A stretch of 64,000 nt of DNA from the NCBI RefSeq assembly GCF_002896965.1, contig NZ_LYMM01000002.1:1-64000 (forward strand), in the 5' to 3' direction. Each line of letters starts with the position of its first letter. Positions within the stretch are counted from its first letter, which is position 1. The position numbers and the translations under genes were made by a program. A model generated the notes under the pieces. That model searched no databases, had not been told where the DNA came from, and saw nothing but the letters and a program-made list of their open reading frames with translations. Of the stretch, positions 8,706 to 17,936 are shown one piece after another. This DNA comes from Novosphingobium guangzhouense. Lineage in GTDB: Bacteria; Pseudomonadota; Alphaproteobacteria; Sphingomonadales; Sphingomonadaceae.

Positions 8706-9688
8706 GCTGTCGACTGATCCGGGCGGCGCTGCTTGCCCCTGCCGTGCTGAGCGCGCCTGCGCTGGCCAATACTGTCCATGTCGACCCGTCCAAGGCGAGC
8801 GCGTTTCATACCGTCCAGTCCGCGATCGATGCGGTTGCGACGGAAGGCGGCACGGTTCTCATCGCGCCGGGAACCTACCGCGAGAAGCTGACCGTCAGTG
8901 CTGCCAATGTGACCTTGGCAGGCACGGGCAGGCGGGCGGAAGATGTCGTGCTGGTCTACGGCGATTCGGCGATGACGGCGGGCGGAACCTTCAAGTCAGC
9001 AACGCTCACGGTGACCGGCGCATCCTTTACGATGCGCAACCTGACGGTGTCCAACGACTGGTGGCTCGACCGCGCACATGCGCCTTCGCAGGCGGTCGCC
9101 GTATCGCTGACCGGAGACGCGGCGGTGGTGTCGAACGTGCGGATGCTTGGTCATCAGGATACGCTGTTCGTCAACGACGGGCAGGGCGGCAAGGAAACCC
9201 GCGCCTATTTCGAGAACTGCTATATCGCGGGCCACGTCGATTTCGTGTTCGGCAACGCCAAGGCGTTCTTCCGCAAGTGCCAGCTCCATGGCGAGGCGCA
9301 CGAGTCCGTCATGTACACCGCGCAGAGCCGCAACGCCCCGGACGAAGACAGCGCCTTCGTGTTCGAGGATTGCCACCTTACCGCCGATCCAGAGGCGCAC
9401 GATGTATCGCTGGGGCGGCCATGGCGCGATTATGCCTCGGTAGTGTTCCTCGATCCGGTCATTGATACGCCGCTGGCGCCGGGGGCCTTCACCGAATGGA
9501 CGCCGGGCAAGACGAACAAGCTGCCGACTACGCGCTATGCGCTTTATGCTCCGAGCGGGGCAGGCGCTTCCGGGTTGACGCTGGCGAAGGAAGTGACCTG
9601 GCTTGATGCCAAAGGCGCACAGGCCTGGCGGCTGGAAACATTCTTCGGCGGAGATACCCGCTGGATTGCGCATGCCCAGAAGCGTTAG
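8702..9688 (+). CDS. exported pectin methylesterase, carbohydrate esterase family 8
   Basis: Removes methyl esters from pectin, exposing polygalacturonate for the pectate lyase at 300-1589. The 328-residue protein has a signal peptide (about 1-22, ending APALA) and the CE8 active-site set: GHQDTLF (Asp about 153), HVDFVFGNA (Asp about 180) and SLGRPWRDY (Arg about 239). Its ATG overlaps the GH2 stop codon (ATGA). Its own stop overlaps, tail to tail, the stop of the leftward GGDEF-EAL gene, leaving no room for a separate terminator. Confidence 0.92.
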   Translation: MSCRLIRAALLAPAVLSAPALANTVHVDPSKASAFHTVQSAIDAVATEGGTVLIAPGTYREKLTVSAANVTLAGTGRRAEDVVLVYGDSAMTAGGTFKSATLTVTGASFTMRNLTVSNDWWLDRAHAPSQAVAVSLTGDAAVVSNVRMLGHQDTLFVNDGQGGKETRAYFENCYIAGHVDFVFGNAKAFFRKCQLHGEAHESVMYTAQSRNAPDEDSAFVFEDCHLTADPEAHDVSLGRPWRDYASVVFLDPVIDTPLAPGAFTEWTPGKTNKLPTTRYALYAPSGAGASGLTLAKEVTWLDAKGAQAWRLETFFGGDTRWIAHAQKR

Positions 9689-12192
9689 GCCGCATAAGCC
9701 GCCGCATGGATCGGTGAGAAGGTCTGAAGCGGGGCGGGGCGGGCGAAAAGGTATCCCTGGCCAAGCCTGCAGCCCATCTCCGCCAGCTTGCGGCGCTGGG
9801 CTTCGGTCTCGATCCCTTCGGCTACCACCTGCTTGCCCAGGTTCTGGCCAAGCCCGATGATGGCGCGAATGATGGCTTCACTCTGCCCGTCGTCGTCGAA
9901 GAGGCCGAGAGTGAAGGACCGATCGATCTTGAGCACGTCGAACGGCAGATGCTTGAGATGGATGAGCGAGGCGTAGCCGGTGCCGAAATCATCCAGCGCC
10001 ACCGTGACGCCCGCTTCGTGCAGTATGTCCAGCGCCTTTGCAGTCTCGTCCACGGCGCGGCCGAGCACGAAGTCCTCCGTTACCTCGATGCACAGGCGCT
10101 GGGGGGCAACACTGAAGTCGCGAAGCCGCGCCAGCAGCCGGTTGGCGGCATGGGGGCAGTCGAGTTGCGCGCCGATCAGGTTGATCGATAGCTTTGAAAG
10201 GCGGTCGGGATTATCCCGCAGGGCTGCCAACCCCATGTCCAGCACATGCTGCTGTACCGCCAGGCCCAGCTTGCGTTCGTTCAGCATGTCGCCGAATACG
10301 GACGGAGTCATAAGGCCGTGGACCGGATGCTGCCAGCGCAGCAGCGCCTCGTAGGTGCCGACGGCTCCGCTTTCGATATCGACGATGGGTTGATAGTGGA
10401 GCGAGAATTCGCCTCGCTCGATACCCTGCCGCGCTTCCTGCCCGAACAGCTGGCGGCTGTCGAGTTGCTCCCGCAGATGGGGGGCATAATCGAGCAGACG
10501 GCGGCGCCCTTCCTGCTTGGCCTGATACAGCGCCAGATCCGCATTCTTGACCAGCACATCGGCGTCATTTGCGTCTCGTGGGAAGCGAGCAAGTCCGATG
10601 CTGAGCGACAGGGCCCAGGTCCGGCCGCCGTGGTTGAGCGTCGTGCCCTGCAACTGCTCCAGCGCGTTTCGGATGCGCATTTCTTCCATGGAGGTCCACG
10701 GGAGCAGGATGGCGAATTCGTCACCTCCGATGCGCGAGACATGCGCCGAAGGTCCACCTGCGGTAAGAAGGCCGCGTCCGACGTTGATGAGCAGCAGGTC
10801 GCCGCCATCGTGGCCCAGACGGTCATTGATGTGCTTGAGATGATCGACATCGACCAGCAGCAACATGAACGGGCCAAGGGGCGCGCTGTCGCACATGGTC
10901 CGCAGCGCGGTCTGGAACGCGGCGCGATTGCCAAGCCCTGTCAGGTAGTCTGTCTGTGCAGCACGACGGAATGTCTCGCTTTCAACTTCGGCGACCTTGC
11001 GAGCCTGTTCGGCTGCGTCACGCTCCTTGCCCAGCAGCCGGAAGCGGTCGGCGATGGCAAGCGAAAGGGCGATGGATTCGAACGCCAGGGCGGCGAAGGT
11101 GGCCATGTCGACCACGTCGTCCTGTATCACCAGTCCGAAATTGCGGCTTACGCGCAGGATGAAGACCGACAGCACCGGCGTCCATCCCGGCAGGTAGAAC
11201 CACACGACCCGGCTGCGGGCGCGCAGTGCGATCACGGTCCCGGTCGCCACGCTGGCGACGCTCAGAACGAACACCGTGTTCAGCCAGCGGTCGATGGTCA
11301 CCGGGGTCGCAATGGGAGAGAACGCGGCAAGCAGCCCAACCGCAAGATTGAGGCACGCGCAGATCGTGCCCCAGCGCACCAGCCACCGGGGCAACAGACC
11401 TTCCTCGACGACGACGAGAAAGAACATGTTGCCCGCCGCGATCAACCCGGCGACGAGCACATAGTCGAACGTCACTGCGACCGGCCCGACATATTCCGGG
11501 ATCACAAAGGCCAGCACATTGGTCCAAGTCAGGCCATAGGCCACGACGAGCAGCGACCAGAGCAGATACCAGCGCTGAAACACCAGTCGCTGACCCGTGT
11601 ATATCAGCAGGTTATAGGCGAAGGCGGAAAGGATGGCGCCGGCAAATATGCCCATCAGGCCAAGCCAGATACCCTCAAGATGAAGGAGGCTCTGGGGGCT
11701 GGAGGCGGTCACCTTGCGCATCAGCGGCAGGCCGTCCATTTCGCGGTAGCCGATGTAGACGTTGTCGACCTGCGATCCTGGGGTGTCGACCGCAAAGCGC
11801 AGCATGCCACCCAGTGCCCAGTGCTCTCCGATCGAACCGGGGGCGATCGTCGTGATCTGGGGGCGGTTGACCGGGCTGGTGACTATCGCGGTCATTTGCT
11901 TGAACCGGGTCTGGTCCGTCAGCAGCAGCCATCCCGATGGCAGGCCGGCGAGCGCATCCGGGTTCCGCAGCTTCAGCCATACCCAACCTTCGCGGTATCT
12001 CGAATAGGCGGGGGCATGGCGGCAGTCGAACGACAGCCGGCCGAGCGACGCGGGGGTCGCGTGGAAGTCCTTCGCGGCGGTCGCGTAGCACATCTCGGAC
12101 CGGAGCCGCACTGTCTTCGCATGCGCCGGGGACGTGCAGGATAATGCCGCGACAAGCAGACAGATAAAGACGAAAAATGACCGAAACGGCAT
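9685..12192 (-). CDS. membrane GGDEF-EAL protein with 7TMR-DISM sensor
   Basis: A cyclic-di-GMP turnover protein of about 835 residues. Order: signal peptide (about 1-25, ending PAHA), an extracytoplasmic 7TMR-DISM-type sensing domain (to about 165), seven hydrophobic segments (about 170-385), a short coiled linker, GGDEF (RIGGDEF near 489) and EAL (EALLRW near 615; later DDFGTGYASL and AEGIETEAQ). Both catalytic motifs look intact, so either activity is possible; no RxxD inhibitory site precedes GGDEF. An upstream TTG at 12204 is possible, but ATG at 12192 leads directly into the signal peptide. It overlaps the methylesterase stop by four bases on the other strand. The ligand sensed is unknown. 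Confidence 0.88.
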   Translation of the reverse strand: MPFRSFFVFICLLVAALSCTSPAHAKTVRLRSEMCYATAAKDFHATPASLGRLSFDCRHAPAYSRYREGWVWLKLRNPDALAGLPSGWLLLTDQTRFKQMTAIVTSPVNRPQITTIAPGSIGEHWALGGMLRFAVDTPGSQVDNVYIGYREMDGLPLMRKVTASSPQSLLHLEGIWLGLMGIFAGAILSAFAYNLLIYTGQRLVFQRWYLLWSLLVVAYGLTWTNVLAFVIPEYVGPVAVTFDYVLVAGLIAAGNMFFLVVVEEGLLPRWLVRWGTICACLNLAVGLLAAFSPIATPVTIDRWLNTVFVLSVASVATGTVIALRARSRVVWFYLPGWTPVLSVFILRVSRNFGLVIQDDVVDMATFAALAFESIALSLAIADRFRLLGKERDAAEQARKVAEVESETFRRAAQTDYLTGLGNRAAFQTALRTMCDSAPLGPFMLLLVDVDHLKHINDRLGHDGGDLLLINVGRGLLTAGGPSAHVSRIGGDEFAILLPWTSMEEMRIRNALEQLQGTTLNHGGRTWALSLSIGLARFPRDANDADVLVKNADLALYQAKQEGRRRLLDYAPHLREQLDSRQLFGQEARQGIERGEFSLHYQPIVDIESGAVGTYEALLRWQHPVHGLMTPSVFGDMLNERKLGLAVQQHVLDMGLAALRDNPDRLSKLSINLIGAQLDCPHAANRLLARLRDFSVAPQRLCIEVTEDFVLGRAVDETAKALDILHEAGVTVALDDFGTGYASLIHLKHLPFDVLKIDRSFTLGLFDDDGQSEAIIRAIIGLGQNLGKQVVAEGIETEAQRRKLAEMGCRLGQGYLFARPAPLQTFSPIHAAAYAA

Positions 12193-12352
12193 GCCCAACC
12201 CCAAGCAGGAGGCTACCGTATAAACCGAAGGTCACTAACAATGGTTAACGCCGCGGCAGGGCAAGCGAGTGATGTATGAGGACAAAAAATACCCCCGCGC
12301 GTGGTTTTCCTGTTAGCCAGCTCCTATCAGCCGGACGGGAATCTCTCTTTTC

Positions 12353-13717
12353 ATGAATAGTCGCAATGCCGCCCGTGACCTGCCTATCGCCATCGTCGGC
12401 GGAGGTTTCAGCGGAACCCTTCTGGCGATCAACCTGCTGCGATATGGCGTCAAGGTTGCCCTGATAGAACGCCATTCGGCACAGCTGGCCAAAGGTGTGG
12501 CATTCGGAACCCGCCGGCCTGAGCATCTGCTCAACGTGCGCGCCGCCAACATGAGCGCGTTCCCGGACGATGCGAAGCATTTCCTGCGCTGGATGGATTT
12601 CTCCGAGGTGGACGAGGCCAATCGCTTCGTTCCTCGCCTGACTTACGGCACGTACTTGCGCGAACTGCTGGTAGAGGCGCTGGCCAAGGCAGGGCCGGAT
12701 GCCGCAATCATCGATGGGGAAGCATGTGCCGTCGGTTTCGACGCGGTCACCGCGCAAGTGCGGTTGGCGGACGGCGATACGATCGACTGCCGCGCGGTGG
12801 TGCTGGCGCTGGGCAACTTTCCACCTGCGCCGCACCCGGTACTCGAAGCATTGCCTGTACACCTTTACAGCGCCGACCCCTGGGACAAAGGCGCTGTGGA
12901 GGGCCTGGCCGATCTGGATCACGTGCTTGTGGTGGGAAGCGGCCTGACTGCGGCGGATGTCGTGTTGTCGCTGGACAGCTCGGGGTTCGAGGGCAAGGTA
13001 ACGGTGCTGTCCCGGCGTGGACTCAAGCCCCTGGCTCATGCAGAAAGCGGGCCGGTGGTGACGCCGGTGCCTGACCCGGACATGCGTGGGGCCGAGCTGA
13101 TCCGGGTTGTGCGGCAACGGGCGGGCGAGATTGGCTGGCGCGGAGCGGTCGATGCCCTGAGGCCGCACACCCAGAACATCTGGCGTCGCCACTCTACTGA
13201 TGCGCAGGCGCGCTTCCTTCGTCACTTGCGGCCTTATTGGGACATTCACCGTCACCGTCTTGCCCCTTCGGTCGCCCGGCGGCTTGAAGTTATGGAAGCC
13301 GCCGGGCGGTTACAGTACGTGGCGGGCAAGCTCTGCGGCGCCGAGGATGCCGGAGGGCGGGCCAACGTGTCCTATCGTCCCAGAGGGCAGGATGGTGTCG
13401 AGGCCATAGAGGTCGGCCGCGTGTTCAATTGCGCTGGTCCGGATGGCAACCTGCATCGGGTCGCAGCGCCCGTGCTCACGCAATTGCTGAACGCAGGGCA
13501 CATCCGCAGCGACGCGCATGGGCTGGGCGTTGATGTGGATCATCTGGGGCGCGTGCGCGATGCCGCCGGGAATGTGCAGGACCGCCTGCTGGCAGTCGGT
13601 CCGATTACGAAAGGAGAGGCGTGGGAAATCGTCGCCGTGCCCGACATCCGGCGGCAGGTGTGGGGCCTTGCGCGGTTCCTTGCCGATGAACACTGGGTTG
13701 GCGGCGAGGGGCTCTGA
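12353..13717 (+). CDS. FAD/NAD(P)-binding oxidoreductase-like protein
   Basis: A 454-residue flavoprotein of the FAD-NAD(P)-binding (NAD_binding_9) type. It starts with the dinucleotide fold IAIVGGGFSGT, continues with GVAFGTRRPEHLLNVRA (typical of this family), has a second Rossmann motif VLVVGSGLTAADVVLSL near residue 200, and ends with a flavin-proximal segment (ITKGEAWEIVAVPDIRRQ). The substrate is not known for most members. It stands alone and converges with the LysR gene six bases away, so it is not in an operon with that regulator. Confidence 0.75.
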   Translation: MNSRNAARDLPIAIVGGGFSGTLLAINLLRYGVKVALIERHSAQLAKGVAFGTRRPEHLLNVRAANMSAFPDDAKHFLRWMDFSEVDEANRFVPRLTYGTYLRELLVEALAKAGPDAAIIDGEACAVGFDAVTAQVRLADGDTIDCRAVVLALGNFPPAPHPVLEALPVHLYSADPWDKGAVEGLADLDHVLVVGSGLTAADVVLSLDSSGFEGKVTVLSRRGLKPLAHAESGPVVTPVPDPDMRGAELIRVVRQRAGEIGWRGAVDALRPHTQNIWRRHSTDAQARFLRHLRPYWDIHRHRLAPSVARRLEVMEAAGRLQYVAGKLCGAEDAGGRANVSYRPRGQDGVEAIEVGRVFNCAGPDGNLHRVAAPVLTQLLNAGHIRSDAHGLGVDVDHLGRVRDAAGNVQDRLLAVGPITKGEAWEIVAVPDIRRQVWGLARFLADEHWVGGEGL

Positions 13718-13723
13718 CGCTGC

Positions 13724-14563
13724 TCAACCGGGCAGTGCAGCCACGACCTCGCGGGCCAGCGTCGCCAGTTGGTGCGTCGGTCCGTCAAGCGCAGGCGCGG
13801 TATGTAGCACGCAGGCAACTTGCGGCAGTGGAGGCAGGCCGATGTCGTCCAGCGGAGCGTCGGGCTGGAACATCCGGGTTCGGCAGGTAAGACCCAGCCC
13901 GGCATTCACTGCCGTGCGCAAAGTCGCCAGGTTCGGCGTCTCGACAGTTATGCGAAATGGCCGCCCGGCATCTTCAAGCGCGCGAATCGCTGCATCGCGA
14001 AAGCGGCACGGAGCCTCAAGAACGGCCAGCGGGACGGTTCGCAGCGATGCCAATTCATCCTTGCCGAACCACGACATTGGTGCCTTCGTTACTGCGTTGC
14101 CATCGCCGGGCGGTGCGAAGCCCAGCACGATGTCAAGCTGACGGCGCTCCAGAAGGTCCATCAGTTCCGCAGTACCCGCAACGCGCGAATAGAGTTCCGC
14201 GTCGGGGTGCAGGTCAGCGAACTGGGCAAGAAGCCCGCTCAGCAGCAATTCTGCCAGATCCTGCACCATGCCTATTCGCACCTGACCGGCAAACTGCCCG
14301 GCCGATACCGCGGCAACCGCCTCGTCATGAAGAGCCAGTACCTTGCGGGCATAATCCAGCATCAGTTCTCCATGCACGGTCAGCGCAAGGCGGCGCCCTT
14401 CACGATGGAAAAGCGATTGTTGCAACAGTTCCTCAAGGCGCTTGATCTGCAGGCTAAGCGCAGACTGGCTTACGAATACGTGTTCGGATGCATGCAGCAT
14501 CGAGCCGGCATCGACGATGGCAACGAAGCTGCGCAGAAGGTTCGTCGGAAGATTCACGGGCAT
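13724..14563 (-). CDS. LysR-family transcriptional regulator
   Basis: A 279-residue regulator with an N-terminal winged helix (NLLRSFVAIVDAGSM, VSQSALSLQIKRLEELL) and a LysR substrate-binding domain (VRIGMVQDLAELLLSG and so on). Start choice is uncertain: the ATG at 14563 gives the usual family N-terminus, while 14611 adds 16 residues and neither has a strong Shine-Dalgarno. The target is not evident: the upstream tandem gene is the MobA-like transferase and the downstream neighbour is convergent. The AT-rich stretch at 14611-14650 probably contains its promoter. Confidence 0.8.
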   Translation of the reverse strand: MPVNLPTNLLRSFVAIVDAGSMLHASEHVFVSQSALSLQIKRLEELLQQSLFHREGRRLALTVHGELMLDYARKVLALHDEAVAAVSAGQFAGQVRIGMVQDLAELLLSGLLAQFADLHPDAELYSRVAGTAELMDLLERRQLDIVLGFAPPGDGNAVTKAPMSWFGKDELASLRTVPLAVLEAPCRFRDAAIRALEDAGRPFRITVETPNLATLRTAVNAGLGLTCRTRMFQPDAPLDDIGLPPLPQVACVLHTAPALDGPTHQLATLAREVVAALPG

Positions 14564-14812
14564 CGTCGGACTTTCAAAGAAGGGTAGAATAGCGGGCAGT
14601 CCATGTGACATGACTATATCTCAATCAAAATAGTAGACATATTCATCCGTCAAGCAAGCTTGTTCAACCGGGGGCCTGCGGGCGGCCGAACGCATTGCCG
14701 CACTCTCGATGGTGCGGGCCTTCATTTGAAGTTGTGGACGTTCGCGGGCTATCGCCTGCTTTCGACCAGTCTGCGACGGCGGCTGTCGCTCGATAGGGAC
14801 GGCGTGCGTCTG

Positions 14813-15691
14813 CTAGCTTCGATGCTGGGTTCGGTAAACGGTCGGGTGGGGAGGCGCACTGCGTTCGGCCAGCAGGGTCTCGGCAGCGGCGTGGGTGTGA
14901 CTATCGTCCACGTCGAGCGCCTGCGAACCGTCGAGCATCAGCACAGGCTGCAGGCGCTGTCCGATCCTGCGCGATACGCGTTCGGTTGCGGCAGTCAAAC
15001 TGTTCGCACGAAGCCGCAGCATGACAAGGTTGATGAAGCCGAACGCCCGCAGCACGCCGAGTGCATTGCCCGCGAACCTGCCGCCACCGCGAAACACTTC
15101 AACAGCGCGCAAGGCTTCCGGATCTGCCGCCGCGTAAAGGTTGCAACTGGCATAGGCGCCGTCGGAGAATTCAAGAAATGGATGCGCATGCTGCGGATGT
15201 ACGGCCAGCACCGCGTCGCGCGGCGCCATGGCGAAAGCAGCGTCCGAAGTGTCGAGCGCGGCGATCATCGCGTCGATCGAAGCAGGCGTCAGCAAGGCAT
15301 GATCGGCCGTCGTTACCAGCAGCGGCCCCTCCCACCCATGAGCAGCGGCGAGCACACTGTCGACAAGGTTTTCCCGCGCTTCCACCAGTTTGGCGATGCC
15401 TCGGCCGGGGAGTTGGGAAAGGACATCGAACAGCCCCTCGAATGCTTCGGGCTCGACGCAGATTGCCAGGCTTTCGATCGCGGGATGGATCGCCGCAGTT
15501 TGCAGCACATGTGCCACCAGCGGGCGACCGGCCAAAGGGATCAGACACTTGTGGCTCATCCCGAAGCGCTGCGCCAAAGCATCGGTTTCGCGCGGGTGGC
15601 GACCGGCAAGTACGATCATGCGCACCGGCGGTCCGGCGTATTTCTGCCCTGCCGCATATGCGGCGGACGCGGCGTGCGTCAGAGTATCCAT
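14813..15691 (-). CDS. MobA-like nucleotidyltransferase
   Basis: A 292-residue protein with a GT-A-type nucleotide-binding start (VRMIVLAGRHPRETD, then HKCLIPLAGRPLVAHVL), resembling MobA/GlmU-type NTP transferases that activate a sugar, alcohol or cofactor phosphate. The usual LAGGxSxRMG is altered to LAGRHPRETD, so it is not canonical molybdenum cofactor MobA, and no molybdopterin genes lie nearby. The pattern ITTADHALLTP supplies the metal-binding Asp. Its product is unknown; it could support cell-envelope or phospholipid synthesis. Transcribed toward the LysR gene with about 250 bases between them. Confidence 0.65.
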   Translation of the reverse strand: MDTLTHAASAAYAAGQKYAGPPVRMIVLAGRHPRETDALAQRFGMSHKCLIPLAGRPLVAHVLQTAAIHPAIESLAICVEPEAFEGLFDVLSQLPGRGIAKLVEARENLVDSVLAAAHGWEGPLLVTTADHALLTPASIDAMIAALDTSDAAFAMAPRDAVLAVHPQHAHPFLEFSDGAYASCNLYAAADPEALRAVEVFRGGGRFAGNALGVLRAFGFINLVMLRLRANSLTAATERVSRRIGQRLQPVLMLDGSQALDVDDSHTHAAAETLLAERSAPPHPTVYRTQHRS

Positions 15692-15836
15692 GGCCGGCCG
15701 TTATCGATGAACGATGTGACGGACTGGTGAAACTTTGCGGCTTTGCGTAGGCGTTGGCGAGCGTGATTTGCGCTGTCCTCCATCCGCTCTCCGTGCCAAG
15801 AGGCACGCCTTGGACATTCAGGCACGCAGGGACGCA

Positions 15837-17810
15837 ATGGCGAAGGACATCGTGGAGACGCAGCAGGCAGACGGGCGGGCTTCTGCGAAGGAACTGACGC
15901 TTCGCGGCATCATGCTGGGTGGCGCGATAACCTTGCTGTTCACGGCCGCCAACGTCTATCTCGGCCTGAAGGTGGGCCTGACGTTCGCCACCTCGATCCC
16001 GGCGGCGGTCATATCGATGGCGATCCTGCGCGGTTTCAGGGATTCCACCATCTGGGAGAACAACATAGTCCAGACCGTGGCCAGCGCGGCGGGGACTCTG
16101 GCGGCGATCATCTTCGTCCTGCCCGGTCTGGTGATGATCGGTTGGTGGCAGGGCTTCCCCTACTGGACGACCGCCGCGATCACGGGAACGGGCGGCATTC
16201 TCGGCGTGCTGTTCTCAGTTCCTCTGCGCCGTGCGCTGGTAGTCGACACGCCGCTGCCGTACCCCGAAGGGCACGCGGCTGCCGAAGTGCTGCGCGTCGG
16301 CTCCGGCTCGCGCGAGGGGGCTCAGGAGAGCGCGAAGGGGCTTTCGGTACTGGTCTGGAATGCTCTGGCATCGGCTGGTTTTGCGGTGTTGACGCAGACC
16401 CGGCTGATCGTGGGTGAAGCTGCGGTATGGTTCCGTGCCGGGGCAGGCGCGACCGGGGTTTCCGGTGGACTTTCGTTTGCGCTGCTGGGCGTGGGCCATC
16501 TCGTGGGGTTGTCGGTGGGCATGGCGATGTTCCTTGGCCTTGCCATCGGCTGGTGGGTGCTGCTGCCGATGCTTACTGCGCAAAGCCCCATGGCGGGCGA
16601 TGTCGGTGCGTGGGCGGGCACGATCTTCTCGCGCGATGTGCGTTTCTTCGGAGCGGGGGTAATCGGCGTTGCGGCGGTGTGGACGCTGCTGCGGATCGCC
16701 GGGCCGGTGATCGGGGGTGTGCGCTCTGCCATGGCCGCCAGCCGTGCGCGTCATGCGGGTGAAGCGCTTGCCATAGAGGAGCAGGACTTGCCGATCACGG
16801 CTGTTGCGCTTGGCGCGCTGGCAATGCTGCTGCCGATTGCCGTGCTGCTGTGGAGCGTCATTGCGGGAGGCCCGCTGGCCGGAAGCGAACTGGTGCTGAT
16901 TGCCGGGGCTGTGGTCTTCGTGGTGGTGTTCGGCCTGCTGATCGCGGCGGTCTGCGGATACATGGCGGGCCTGATCGGCGCATCCAATTCACCGGTATCG
17001 GGTATCGGCATTCTTTCGGTCGTGGCGGCTTCGCTGATGCTTGTCGGGCTGTTCGGGCGGGAGCAGGGGGCGGATACCGCTTCGGCGCTGGTAGCTTATG
17101 CACTTATCGTCACCGGCATCGTCTTTGGTGTGGCGACGATTTCCAATGACAATCTTCAAGACCTCAAGACCGGCCAGCTGGTGGGCGCCACGCCATGGAA
17201 ACAGCAGGTCGCATTGGTGATCGGGGTGGTATTCGGATCGCTGGTGATCCCGCCGGTACTGGATCTTCTCAACACGGCTTTCGGCTTCGCCGGTATGCCT
17301 GGAGCCGGTCCGAACGCCTTGCCCGCCCCGCAGGCGGCGTTGATTTCTGCCTTGGCCAAAGGTGTACTTGGCGGCGATCTCAACTGGACGATGATCGGCT
17401 GGGGCGCAGCCGCCGGCTTGGCGTTCATCGTTCTTGACGAAGTGCTCGGCAAGGTCGGACTTCTGCGTCTGCCGCCGCTCGCAGTGGGGATCGGCATTTA
17501 CCTTCCGATGAGCGCAATCCTGCCGGTGGTGATCGGATCGGTGATCGGTCGCTGGTACGATGGCTGGGCTGAACGGCGCAAAGACCCCGAATTCGCCTTG
17601 CGGATGGGCGTGTTGACCGCGACCGGCATGATCGTGGGAGAAAGCCTGTGGGGCGTTGTTTTTGCAGGGATCGTCGCTGCGTCCGGAAGCGATGCTCCGC
17701 TGGCGCTGGTCGGTGACGGCTTCGAGGTGCCTGCACTTGTCGGCGGAACGGCCTTGTTCTTCGTGCTTGTCGCGTTCCTTTATGGCCGCACACGCAAGCT
17801 GATCGGCTGA
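15837..17810 (+). CDS. OPT-family oligopeptide transporter
   Basis: An inner-membrane, proton-coupled importer of about 657 residues with some 14-16 hydrophobic segments. The N-terminus (ELTLRGIMLGGAITLLFTAANVYLGLKVGLTFATSIPAAVI) and the YPEGHAAAEVLRVG segment are characteristic of the bacterial OPT subgroup. Substrates in this subgroup are mostly untested; oligopeptides are the usual assumption. Start 15837 has AGGGA just upstream and removes a hydrophilic 34-residue extension. It lies 126 bases ahead of cstA, another transporter linked to peptide use, so the pair looks like a nutrient-scavenging module. Confidence 0.87.
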   Translation: MAKDIVETQQADGRASAKELTLRGIMLGGAITLLFTAANVYLGLKVGLTFATSIPAAVISMAILRGFRDSTIWENNIVQTVASAAGTLAAIIFVLPGLVMIGWWQGFPYWTTAAITGTGGILGVLFSVPLRRALVVDTPLPYPEGHAAAEVLRVGSGSREGAQESAKGLSVLVWNALASAGFAVLTQTRLIVGEAAVWFRAGAGATGVSGGLSFALLGVGHLVGLSVGMAMFLGLAIGWWVLLPMLTAQSPMAGDVGAWAGTIFSRDVRFFGAGVIGVAAVWTLLRIAGPVIGGVRSAMAASRARHAGEALAIEEQDLPITAVALGALAMLLPIAVLLWSVIAGGPLAGSELVLIAGAVVFVVVFGLLIAAVCGYMAGLIGASNSPVSGIGILSVVAASLMLVGLFGREQGADTASALVAYALIVTGIVFGVATISNDNLQDLKTGQLVGATPWKQQVALVIGVVFGSLVIPPVLDLLNTAFGFAGMPGAGPNALPAPQAALISALAKGVLGGDLNWTMIGWGAAAGLAFIVLDEVLGKVGLLRLPPLAVGIGIYLPMSAILPVVIGSVIGRWYDGWAERRKDPEFALRMGVLTATGMIVGESLWGVVFAGIVAASGSDAPLALVGDGFEVPALVGGTALFFVLVAFLYGRTRKLIG

Positions 17811-17821
17811 TTTTGCACGTG

Positions 17822-17840
17822 CTGCGGGGTTGATCCGCAG
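17822..17840. repeat. inverted repeat between the OPT and cstA genes
   Basis: CTGCGG and CCGCAG face each other across a 7-base loop, 12 bases after the OPT stop. No T-tract follows, so it is at best a weak terminator or an mRNA-stabilising hairpin. Confidence 0.4.
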
Positions 17841-17936
17841 GTGCGGGTGGTCTTTAGGTGCGAAGGATAGCAAGATGGGCCGGTTGCGGCCTGCGGTTCC
17901 GGCGGATGCCGGGGCATCGGCACTGGAGAGCACCTC

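Noticed and set aside
10246..12144. 632-codon frame antisense to the GGDEF-EAL gene
   Set aside because: No recognisable motifs; the reverse strand has intact GGDEF and EAL.
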